DNA of 64,000 nucleotides from Chondrosia reniformis (Eukaryota > Porifera > Demospongiae > Chondrillida > Chondrillidae): contig OX359200.1 of the NCBI GenBank assembly GCA_947172415.1, forward strand, positions 1,614,501-1,678,500, read 5' to 3'. Position numbers and translations under genes: made by a program. Position 1 is the first letter of the stretch, and every line of letters starts with the position of its first letter. Shown one piece after another: positions 21,066 to 31,500 of the stretch. The notes under the pieces were generated by a model. That model did no database searches and had not been told where the DNA came from. It saw only the letters and a list, made by a program, of their open reading frames with translations.

Positions 21066-21852
21066 ACAATATCTGTGCATGCTTTGGAAAAACCCTCTAC
21101 CATCCCCATCCAACTTCTAACCACTACAGTATAGGCCAGATGTGGTGATATACAAGTGGAAGAAAAATAAGAATGTTAGAACTTACCATTTGTATTGATT
21201 AAGAATGCAGGTAAGAGGAATTAAGACAAAATAAGCCAAATTATTATACAACATCTACAGCTAAGTAATGGGCAAGTGCCCCCACTTCTAAGGTGATGTA
21301 TTTGTTTTGAAAACCTTGCCTCTTTAAATCACCTTGCATGACCAAGTAACCTTACTATATACGCCAGACTTTTCCAGAGATGAAGAAGAGAGAATGGAGA
21401 AACATTTTGGATAAAGCAGCCAGGATTTCTATCAGCTGTTCTCAAGCAATTTACTAAGGAAGAAATTCTGAACATTGGAATCTACAATAAATACTTTCAT
21501 TATACTATATATACATTCAACAACATTCTTGGCAGATGGCACGAACTATATATATATATATACAGTATAAAAATACTTTATATTACTTTATATTTTGTTT
21601 ATGTATCATCAGTCTGTGTCCGAGATTCATCCCCACATTTTTGTCTTTATTCTCGCACCCTTGTACTGATTGAATTACAGAGAGAGATGAAATAAGGCCA
21701 TTTTTCAGGTCAAAAAGGCTCATATGTATACATGCCTTCTGAAACCTGAGATTTGATCCTATATGGCAGCACCTATATAGCCAAAACCATTCTCTGCAGT
21801 ATAGCTGATATAGCTCCCAGCTATCTGACCCAAACATGAACTGGAGTTTTTA
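21066..21852. other. Intergenic, no gene recognised
   Basis: AT-rich sequence between LINE fragments. A minus-strand stretch (21583-21837) includes a phrase whose DNA (cctgagatttgatcctatat) resembles 20508-20525 (cctgaaatttgatcctgtgg), so it is probably repeat-derived. Nothing else stands out. Confidence 0.4.
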
Positions 21853-22779
21853 CAGAGTATATTCTAAAGGAGAGGCTGGCTACTGTGGAATACAATTTGG
21901 TTGTGGAAGAACAAGGTGGCTTCAGGCGGGACAGAGGCTGCAGGAACCAAATTGTTTCATTGATTCTATTGGGTCAGACTAAGGTTGCATTGCAAGAAGA
22001 TGGCTTTTTGGCTGCCTTTATTGATTTCAGTATGGCCTATGATAGAGTATGCAGAGAGAAGCTGTGGGAGTGTTTGAAGGGGTAGGGTGTGAAGGGAAAG
22101 TTCCTATCATTGCTTCAGGCTTTATACCTTGGAAATTCAATGGAACTGAAGATAGGTGATAATAGGAGTGGCCACTTCCCAGTGAGTAATGGTCTCAGAC
22201 AAGGCTGTGTTTTGTCTCCCCTGTTATTTTCACTCTACATCAATGGTTTAATTATGGAATTGAAGCTGAAGAAGTATGGGGTTGTATGTGGTGGTCTACT
22301 CCTTCCTGAGTTATTGTTTGCCGATGACACTTCTCTGTTTGGTGAGGATGTTGAGGGATTGGAACAGAGTCTTATAGTGTTGGAGGAATGGTGTACAGGA
22401 TGGGGGATGAAGATTAATGCGGAGAAATCTGCTATCATTCATTTCAGGAGGAAATCATGTCCGCAATGTGACCAGCTGAGAGCCTTCCGATCCTACTGTG
22501 GTGTTCCCAGGACTCATCTTAGAACATCACTTTTTGCAGAGATAGAGGTATTATCAGTGGGCTGGGAAGCCAGAATAAGGCACATTCTTTTCTTCTGGCA
22601 TAGAATATTGGCAGACCAGCGGTATCAGCATTGTCTGATATGGAGATTGGCTTGTGCAGCTCTGACGGCTCCAGGAAGAGGTCAGTGGATGGGAAAGCTG
22701 AGAACCTGTTTGGTTGGCATGACTACAGCTGTGCTTCTCTGGCTGGGGTGTCAGGGGGATAACTCAGGACGATGGTGAG
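21853..22779 (+). pseudogene. LINE reverse transcriptase fragment
   Basis: Reads VVEEQGGFRRDRGCRNQIVS, AAFIDFSMAYDRVCREKLWE (RT motif A), a stop at 22083-22085, then NGLRQGCVLSPLLFSLYING (motif B) and LLFADDTSLFGED (motif C, the FADD catalytic box), followed by GMKINAEKSAIIHF. This is a non-LTR retrotransposon reverse transcriptase, which copies its RNA at a nicked target. The internal stop and a probable deletion after motif D show it is dead. Confidence 0.85.
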
Positions 22780-24123
22780 AAGTGTGGTGTGCAGGCGTGT
22801 GGAGAAGGATTGGGCTGAAGATCGTAGCAGCAAACCCAAACTCTAGGTTTTGAACTCTGTATGGGTGAACTGTTTCAATGGTAGGTGTTGGAAGGTGAGG
22901 GAGAAGAGCCATAGGAGAGTACTGATGATGTTGAGATATACATGACTGTAGATGTAGTACTACATATAGTACTTACTTGCAATAAACTGTTCTTTGCTAC
23001 TTTTGGTTAATATATTAAAAGTCTGCTATATTGTTTTGGCCTACTGAGCTTACACAAAACTTGTAAGATATATATATCGAACTGATATAGTATCTGACGC
23101 TTTTATCAGTATATAGCAGCTTATATTAATTACTCTAGTGGGGTTTCATTTTATACATTCTACACTTATCTAGTATTTCAAGTATTGTGTTGGCTTGATC
23201 AGGAGTAGCAAGGCCAGTCATTTGAGCATATTAAGTAAAAGTAAAGTTAATTGGAACTATATTTTTGATGGCTAGCTTAGAATTTGATCATTTATGTATA
23301 CAGTGCATATGCAGTATATTATACTGCATATACGTATACCTAATTATAACACAAACTAAACCTTAATTGCTAACATGCGTAATAGTTCACCATGACACCA
23401 AGTTTCATGCATGCGCAGCTTCATATATCTGTCCATTTGACACTGTGCATGTGCATTAGATTATGGTATACGAATTCAATGTACGGTGAGAGTTAGGGCA
23501 AATATGAGTGAACATCAAAATTTAATGTGTATATGTTCAATCATGCAATTAATACCTGTGTATGTAGATATAATCATCTCAGACATATATACATGTTCAT
23601 GTAATTGTATTGACCAAACCAAATCAGTTAAATATATATAGTAGAGATTAATGAAAATACTGTTCTTTTACAGTCTTTGTTGGCTATTCATGATCAGTTT
23701 GTTAAGTATTAATTCCAGTTCTGTTTATATCCCAAAAGTACAGGATTCCATTCTACATGCAGGTAATTAAGAAATACATGCCCAATCTTAATTTAACATT
23801 TAACATATGCAGATCACAGGCATATATATGCACATGTATATATACAGTTGTGACACTGGTACACAGACATGACATTGTAGGATATAACTGACAACATACA
23901 CACACATATTATAGTGAAAGTTCCATGCTCACTTATATACCATACTACAGGAGGAATGTTTGCTGCATAATATGTAGTACATGCATGATGACATATAATA
24001 CAACTGTCCTCATAATGTAGACCTCTCTATAGTCCAGGGATCAGAAAAAACAAAAATGTGTGCAGATGTTCATAGTTTAGTGATTTATATATAGGCACAG
24101 ATAATAATGAGCCAATAAAATAC
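22780..24123. repeat. AT-rich intergenic with satellite patch
   Basis: 23385-23545 is a diverged patch of the satellite family (gagagttagggcaaatatga, then catcaaaatttaatg). The last exon of the WDR88-like gene should lie in this stretch on the minus strand, but I could not place it. Otherwise simple AT-rich sequence. Confidence 0.5.
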
Positions 24124-27100
24124 CTTTCCACAAGCTGCCACTCCATCTGATCCAGATGTGAATGAAACTGCATTAATCCAGTCATTATGACCCTACAGAC
24201 ATGCATGCAGAATATATATATATACTGCATATACATGTAGTATGATGATAATCTTTATCTTGATGAGCCTCAGCAACAGAAATTCATGATCAGTTAAATG
24301 AACCCATAGGTCTTCATCAGCAAAAATGAGGGTATTGCTACAACTGTTGTAGCGGGTCGAAACGTTGAATTTCTGTTGCTGTGGCTCATCAAGATAAAGA
24401 TTATCATATATAATATACGATACAACTACACCTTATCACTTCAAATAGTATGATATATAAGTGCATGGGCTAAACACTTAAACAAATATAATGTGCATTC
24501 AGTGAAATTTTCACTTACTCGTAGAGCACATTCTGGTATACTCTTCTGAGATAGAGGAAGTGTATACAGTGCAAGGATTCTGTCATATCCTCCAGCAGCC
24601 AGTATTCTTCCTTTATACACAAGTTGAAAAGGGTAAAAAATATATGCAAACTTCATATATCAATTAATGATTATATGCATGGCTGAGCCTTTTAAATGTA
24701 ATTACATATGAATAAAATTATTCTCTTAATGGTCTCGGAGGGTGATTTTTAATTTCTAAATGTTATTCCTACATGTTTTGTTTTAACTTACCATCGGGTG
24801 AGTACTGACAGCAGCTAACACATCCTTCATGTCCAGAGAGTACATGAGGACCCTTTACACGGTATCCTCCAGTTGATACATCATAGACATGTATTCTCCT
24901 GTCCCACCCACCAGTGCTCAGGCAACGCCCATCAGGCGAGAAACAACAAGAAGATACCACATGGGTGTGACCTCTGCAGTTTAAACCAAAATGAGATGGA
25001 CTCACAAGATGAGAAGGACTCACAAGATGAGATGGACTCACAAGATGAGAAGGACTCACAAGATGAGAAGGATTCACAAGATGAGAAGGACTCACAAGAT
25101 GAGATGGACTCACAAGATGAGAAGGACTCACAAGATGAGAAGGACTCACAAGATGAGAAGGACTCACAAGATGAGATGGACTCACAAGATGAGATGGACT
25201 CACAAGATGAGATGGACTCACAAGATGAGAAGGACTCACAAGATGAGAAGGACTCACAAGATGAGAAGGACTCACAAGATGAGATGGACTCACAAGATGA
25301 GATGGACTCACAAGATGAGAAGGACTCACAAGATGAGAAGGACTCACAAGATGAGATGGACTCACAAGATGAGAAGGACTCACAAGATGAGAAGGACTCA
25401 CAAGATGAGATGGACTCACAAGATGAGATGGACTCACAAGATGAGATGGACTCACAAGATGAGATGGACTCACAAGATGAGATGGACTCACAAGATGAGA
25501 TGGACTCACAAGATGAGAAGGACTCACAAGATGAGATGGACTCACAAGATGAGAAGGACTCACAAGATGAGAAGGACTCACAAGATGAGATGGACTCACA
25601 AGATGAGAAGGACTCACAAGATGAGATGGACTCACAAGATGAGAAGGACTCACAAGATGAGAAGGACTCACAAGATGAGAAGGACTCACAAGATGAGAAG
25701 GACTCACAAGATGAGAAGGACTCACAAGATGAGAAGGACTCACAAGATGAGAAGGACTCACAAGATGAGATGGACTCACAAGATGAGATGGACTCACAAG
25801 ATGAGATGGACTCACAAGATGAGAAGGACTCACAAGATGAGAAGGACTCACAAGATGAAATGGACTCACAAGACGAGAAGGACTCACAAGATGAGAAGGA
25901 CTCACAAGATGAGAAGGACTCACAAGATGAGATGGACTCACAAGATGAGATGGACTCACAAGATGAGAAGGACTCACAAGATGAGATGAGATGGACTCAC
26001 AAGATGAGAAGGACTCACAAGATGAGAAGGACTCACAAGATGAGAAGGACTCACAAAAGACCAAGAAGAAGAAGACAAAGACTCCTTAGGGTCATTGATA
26101 AAGGGTGGCACAGCTGTCTGGCCCAGTGGAGTAGAAGAAAAAAGACTATCCTCATCCAAAACTCTCACCATGCAGGTTTAGTTCCCATATAGGCCTTTTC
26201 TCTAGAATACGTAGATATAGCATGTTGAAAAACACACAGTTATCTACTGATATTATAAGCCCTTACAAATGCACAATGACTAAAAATCTACAACATGACT
26301 GCCTAAGTAAAGGTATGATCTAGGTATTGGAGACTCAAATTGATTGCTCTCACTTTAAAGTGACTAGTGGCTTATTCGTTCTAATGTCCCATATCCTGGC
26401 TGTCTTGTCCATAGACGCTGAGCAGAGCCCTTTCTCATCTGGGGAGAGACTGACACACGTGATGGCTTTAGAGTGACCTGCAGTGGGTGTGCATGGGAAC
26501 ATAGATATGTATACGAATAACTGTGATTAGAACTAATTATGCATCGATATTATTATACAAAAATTACAATAATCGATAAATTATAAAATGGCTGCCAGAG
26601 GAAGGGGTAGAGGAGGCCCTTCCATCAACCCTCCTCCAAGTCCAGGCATACAACCTAGTGCTTCTCACGGAAGTATGACTGCGCCTATTCCAGGTCCGAA
26701 ACAAGAGGCTGATAGGACGCTGTCTGACATTAAAGAGGTGGCCAAATACCTGCATTCTCTGAACCATGGTAATCTATCAAAGTACGGTCCGATTTTCAGT
26801 GAAATGGTAATTAATTTCATCAAAAAGGACCCAGATAAACGATTAAGGGAGGTGGCGTCACTTTTAGTCGAGACGATTACGAAATCGAAGGATTTTGCTC
26901 CCTTGGGAGGAAAGGTATGTGGAGGTATTTTAAATCAAGAGAGTGACAAGGAAATGCGAGGGAAACTCAGAAATGAGATTCTAAGCCAATGTAAAATGCA
27001 GTTTAAACAAAAGAATGGCTTAAGAGCGAAATCTATTGAGCAGTGGCTGGCAATCTTTGCGTTTATAGGAGCATTGTATCAGCGAATACTCATAAATGGT

Positions 27101-28479
27101 CAACACTTGTCTGCTTTGGGAACAGCAATTTTGGAAGGCATTTCCTTCACCTTTTCACTTTCAGACACTGATGATGATGAGATAGAATGCGTTTGTGCTT
27201 TATTTAAGGAGATAGGCCCAGTTATTGAAGGAGACGAAAAACTAAAAGGAAAATGTAAAGAAGTGCTTCACATGTTACGTACAAGAGTGATTTCACGTAA
27301 AAGTACTGAAAGGACGAGATGTCTTATATTAGAACTTTTAGAGTTCAGAGCAATGGGTTACAAGGACAGCGGGAAGGAGCTGGATGACTTTTATCCTGAT
27401 GCCATGATGGATGCTATAGCCAATGATGACCTGCACTTGTAATGATTCTATGTGGAGGATGTATATGTACGTACGTATATCTTTTATATCCATTGTTTTT
27501 CTCATATATTTCAAGTTTCTGACCTTTTAATTCTCTTATTTTATCCGCACATCTGAGGTCCCAAAGTGATAAACATGAACTATCCAACCCTGTTACTGCT
27601 AATGCATGCTCCTCTGAGTGACAGCAGCTGAGAATCAGGCTTTGTTCCTTTCTACATAACTACCCCAAGTAGCAATCAAAATATGAATGTAAATTAGATC
27701 TATATAACTCAGTGCATGGCAGAGCACTGGTGGTCATAACCAGCTGTCCTGGGTTTGATTCCCAGCAATTGTTTCTTTTATGTTTTTCCATCTTCATGAT
27801 GCTTGAAGGTCAACGATTCTTGTGGTTTAATTATCACCTCAAGTATTCATATAATCCAAGAGTGTGTGTATATGTGTGTTTAGTATATGTATACACATGC
27901 ATGTTACATAAAGTCATGCAAGACATTTCCTTTATTAATTGTGTACATGCATGATTCCCGGGACAGCTATATGGTTATGACCAACAATGTTATGCATAAA
28001 ATTTTGAAGGATATATCTATACTTAGACAGAACTTACCATGCAGAAGGAGCACATATATACAGTATATATAACTGGCTTACAAGTTGCCTTCCTGTGTTG
28101 AGATCCCAGAATGCCAACTGTCTGTCCCATGATACACTTAAAAGTTTTTCACTAGGTGAAGAGTGATTCTTGTAGGCCAGTGCATATATTTATAGTTGCA
28201 TGCAGTGTAACGCACCTCTGCCTTGGAGGAGCAGTGCAAGCTATATCAGTGACTTTATCAGTGTGCCCTTCTAATGTTTTAATGCACTCTTGGCTGGGAA
28301 ATTTCTAGAAATGATATTTCAAGAATGATATTGCAATTGTTGTCTAATTAGTATCTGTACATTGAAATACTTACCCAGATTTTCATGGAGCAGTCGTCCG
28401 AAGCGGTAACTAGGCGCCCATTCTTCAACCATTGACAGCTGTTTACACTGCTGGGATGTACCTGTATGCTAAAAGACAT
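24124..28479 (-). CDS. WDR88: WD40-repeat protein, WDR88-like
   Basis: Eight exons with agreeing phases: 28479-28375, 28304-28216, 28151-28082, 27647-27524, 26477-26354, 24973-24792, 24610-24519 and 24192-24124. They encode 285 residues; the terminal exon with the stop was not found. The start MSFSIQVHPSSVNSCQW runs straight into the first blade. WD40 blades follow one another: DDCSMKIW, SVSWDRQLAFWDL, GLDSSCLSLWDLR, SASMDKTARIWDIR, GGWDRRIHVYDVS, GGYDRILALYTL. The phrases GHEGCVSCCQYSPDG and GHNDWINAV are close to those of vertebrate WDR88 as I remember it. Function in animals is little known; WD40 propellers act as scaffolds. The gene contains another gene in intron 4 and a 1-kb minisatellite in intron 5, and shares a 93-bp divergent promoter with codanin-1. 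Confidence 0.8.
24241..24410. mobile_element. Foldback element in WDR88-like intron
   Basis: Inverted repeat of about 40-bp arms (gataatctttatcttgatga / tcatcaagataaagattatc), between exons 7 and 8. The middle includes 'gggtcgaaacgttgaatttc', a hammerhead-like GAAAC block, and the arms resemble the Penelope-like terminal region near 19360-19440. It is probably a Penelope-derived terminal inverted pair. Confidence 0.6.
24990..26060. repeat. 18-bp minisatellite in WDR88-like intron 5
   Basis: About sixty copies of an 18-bp unit (gactcacaagatgagaag or ...gagatg). Because the unit is a multiple of three, several frames are open by chance (a DSQDEK/DSQDEM repeat on plus, LVSPSH on minus), but both intron borders are well supported, so this is intronic. 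Read in the sense of the host gene, each unit contains GTGAGT, a perfect splice-donor hexamer. The array stops only about 16 bp before the 3-prime splice site of exon 6. Confidence 0.93.
26050..26245 (+). mobile_element. SINE-like repeat copy
   Basis: Copy of the dispersed family at 60060-60290: 'gggtcattgataaagggtgg', 'ctgtctggcccagtggag', 'aggtttagttcccatatagg'. Immediately adjoins the 18-bp array. Confidence 0.7.
26588..27442 (+). CDS. MIF4G-domain protein (MIF4GD/PAIP1/CTIF-like), intronless and nested
   Basis: A single-exon gene of 284 residues lying within intron 4 of the WDR88-like gene on the opposite strand. The N-terminus is Arg/Gly- and Pro-rich (RGRGRGG); from about residue 60 the protein has the helical repeat style of the MIF4G fold (YGPIFSEMVINFIKKDP, ASLLVETITKSKDFAPLGGK, WLAIFAFIGALYQRILI, LGTAILEGISF, CLILELLEFRAMGY). 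MIF4G modules bind eIF4A, eIF3 or stem-loop binding protein and regulate translation. The length fits MIF4GD or the core of PAIP1 or CTIF, and I cannot separate them. The single exon suggests a retrocopy that has stayed open, or an ancestral intronless gene. Confidence 0.75.
   Translation: MAARGRGRGGPSINPPPSPGIQPSASHGSMTAPIPGPKQEADRTLSDIKEVAKYLHSLNHGNLSKYGPIFSEMVINFIKKDPDKRLREVASLLVETITKSKDFAPLGGKVCGGILNQESDKEMRGKLRNEILSQCKMQFKQKNGLRAKSIEQWLAIFAFIGALYQRILINGQHLSALGTAILEGISFTFSLSDTDDDEIECVCALFKEIGPVIEGDEKLKGKCKEVLHMLRTRVISRKSTERTRCLILELLEFRAMGYKDSGKELDDFYPDAMMDAIANDDLHL
27700..27860 (+). mobile_element. tRNA-derived SINE
   Basis: The head resembles a tRNA: 'aactcagtgcatggcagagc' as A-box region, 'ctggtggtcataaccag' as anticodon-like stem-loop and 'gggtttgattcccag' as B box with T-stem. 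The anticodon loop lacks the T at position 33, so it is not a working tRNA. Related tails lie at 43725-43830, 39195-39310 and 30210-30300. Located in intron 3 of the WDR88-like gene. Confidence 0.65.
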
Positions 28480-28572
28480 TACAATACTGGACAGCGTACA
28501 GCTAAGTGTAATGGAGCGTTGCTATATAGATATTTAATGCAGAGTTAACGAAAAACAATTAAGATGTAGAAC
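28480..28572. promoter_or_regulatory. Bidirectional promoter of WDR88-like gene and codanin-1
   Basis: Only 93 bp separate the two start codons (28479 on minus, 28573 on plus). Both coding regions begin in their first recognised exon, so 5-prime UTRs and core promoter must fit in this space or overlap coding sequence. The codanin start has a good context (gaacATGGCGG). Confidence 0.6.
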
Positions 28573-31500
28573 ATGGCGGCAAAGGACGCAACGAGTTGTC
28601 TCAGTCTTGATCTGGAAGATATACACGCTTGCTTTCTTTACATTGAAAATGAATCGACAAAAATTTTGGAAGCAGAAAATAATAAAAGTAGTGTACAAAG
28701 GATAGAAGCAGCTACCTTCTCTAAGTTTGAAGGAAATCGTTCTTTTGGTGCTAGCCGACAACCCAAAGGAACGCAAAGAAGCGGAAAATCACGAAGTAAG
28801 CCAAGCAAGAGCCCTCATTTAAACAGAAGCGCCCCACCAGACGTGTGTAGCTTGGAGGATTTCCCGCCAATTGTAGCAAGTCCTTCTGTACCTCATGAAA
28901 GGTGTGTTACACATACAGACATATGTAAAGTGTATGTGTGTTTGAGATATAGTCACTAAGGGGATATTGGCATCATATTGCACAAACCTTTTTGGTGTGC
29001 CATTTTGTTGTGCAGCTATAAACCACAGAAAGTGCATGCTCCCACTGGCAGGCAGTCTCGTCGAATTACCCCCACCTCCCTGGTGACCCCTCAGAGTGGT
29101 TCTGTTTGGACATCAGGTCATTCACATGGGTGGGCTGATAATCCAGCATTCATCAGTCCCATTCCAACTTCCAATTCATGGAAAGCACAATCTGAAGATA
29201 GAAAACTTCTGCATGAACAGTTAAGAAAGCAAAAAAGGACCAATCCATCCAGACCCCATCACTCAGGAGATCCCACCTCATCCAGACCCCATCACTCGGG
29301 AGATCCCACCTCATCCAGACCCCATCACTCGGGAGATCCCACCTCATCCAGACCCCATCACTCGGGAGATCCCACCTCATCCAGACCCCATCACTCGGGA
29401 GATCCCACCTCATCCAGACCCCATCACTCAGGAGATTCCACCTCATCCAGACCCCATCACTCAGGAGATCCCACCTCATCCAGACACCATCACTCGGGAG
29501 ATAAGCAAATTATAAGAGGTGCTCAGAATTGTGCTGAACCTCCTGAGGGTGGTCCTGTTAAGGTGGTGACAGGAGGTGTGACCAACATCACGGCAGGAGG
29601 TGTGGCTGATGTTCCAGAGGAAGGGATGCTACTTGAAGAAGCAACGTTATCAGAAGATGATAAAAAAGATATAAAAGAATTTGCTCGGGGTTATTCTGCT
29701 CTTTTACGTAAGTCACTAAATCGTGCGCAATGTGTATATGTGTCACCACAACTGTGTATGTATATATTTGTGTTAAAATTGTGAATTAACCATTTCTTGA
29801 ATTATCCCAGATTTTTATAGAAAATGTTATACAGTTACAACCAAATCTACCCATATTACCTATATTTGCTTACATACTAAAATATCCAGAAAGACTTTCA
29901 GGATCAGCATGTTTAGTTCAGTGGAGCTGGGGAATAAAGAGAAGGAGAAGAAGAAAATCCTTGTATCTTCATCCAATGCTCTCACTAGGTTTAGTTCCCT
30001 ATAGACCTCTTACTCATAAATTGGAGTGTACGTACACGTATGTAGTACATATGTAGGCAATTGGTGTTTCAGATTACATAATGTATACGTATATAGTCAT
30101 TTCTGGCTAATAGGTGGTGTAGCAGTGAATGTGGTACCAGAAGTGCTTCGAATCATTCAGCTGATATCATTCAAAGGAACTGTAATTTCAAGTGGTCAGT
30201 AAACTTTGGAAATGATCTCTTTCTTTTATGGATTGATAAAAGTTGTGGTTTTGTTATCACTTTGATTACTTGTGTAATTGATTCACACAGCTTGACATAG
30301 GTTTTTCGTCATTTACCATAAACGTATGTGTATTTTACCAGTTTCTGTCCAGTAATTATTCCACTTCAGCTGTTATGATGCACGTTATGTGTATTAAAGT
30401 TTCAGTATGCCACTTCTGTATGGTTAGCTCCTTATCACATGATGGTCAATATCCCATGATGGTCAATATCACATGATGGTCAATATCCCATGATGGTCAA
30501 TATCCCATGATGGTCAATATCCCATGATGGTCAATATCCCATGATGGTCAATATCCCATGATCCCTTTCAAGTTTCGATACTTTTTCCAGATGTGCCAGT
30601 CACTCTTGCAGATGCTACCATCCCTACTTCATTTTTTATGTTTTACCACATGGTATTCACATATGTCACTTTGTATAATAAAATAGAAATTATAATCATA
30701 TTAAAATAGAAATGTAAATTAGTTGTATATTTACTTGATTGAGCTTCGCTGTGAAGGTTATTGCTAATGAAGATATCTGTAGACTAAAGCTTGCTACAGC
30801 AAAGTTTTTCTTTAAGAAATTGTTTAGATTCACCAAGGTTAGATCAATATGCATCACATCATATACGTACGTAGGTGGCAATGAAGGTTTGCAGAAGCAT
30901 GTGAGAATGCTGGGAACCAGAGATAAGAGGTCCTACTTTGCTGTGCAAGTCTTGGAGTGTTTAAAGGAGTAAGTATCATTGATGAATATCTTGCTTCCAA
31001 GGTCAAAGTTCAAAGGTCTTAATTATTCTTCTATACATGTATATAGATTTCTAGCAGTGTTTAGTAAAGAGACATTGCAGTTGTTGAGTAACTGTCAACA
31101 GTTGGGTCACTTTAGTGCTGAAATGAGAGATTGTCTTGAAAGGCAAATCCAACTTGAGGAACCTGATGTATGTATGTAGGTATATACCCTTACCTGTAAG
31201 TATGTACGTACATATGACTATATGCCCCTGTCCTAGCCATCCCTGCCCTAGCTGTCCCTGTCCTAGCCGTCCCTGTCCTAGCCGTCCCTGTCCTAGCTGT
31301 CCCTGTCCTAGCCGTCCCTGTCCTAGCCGTCCCTGTCCTAGCCGTCCCTGCCCTAGCCGTCCCTGTCCTAGCCGTCCCTGTCCTAGCCGTACCTGTCCTA
31401 GCCGTACCTGTCCTAGCCGTACCTGTCCTAGCCGTCCCTGTCCTAGCCGTCCCTGTCCTAGCCGTCCCTGTCCTAGCCGTCCCTGTCCTAGCCGTCCCTG

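Noticed and set aside
24873..26192. Long ORFs encoding DSQDEK/DSQDEM repeats (plus) or LVSPSH repeats (minus)
   Set aside because: They arise because the intronic minisatellite unit is 18 bp, so any stop-free frame stays open; exon borders of the WDR88-like gene flank the array.
27700..27775. Functional tRNA gene
   Set aside because: Acceptor stem does not pair and the anticodon loop lacks T33; similar tails elsewhere show it is a SINE head.
30591..30665. Extra codanin-1 exon after the acceptor-like 'ctttttccag'
   Set aside because: Exons 30126-30194 and 30875-30968 join in phase without it and the inserted sequence does not resemble codanin.
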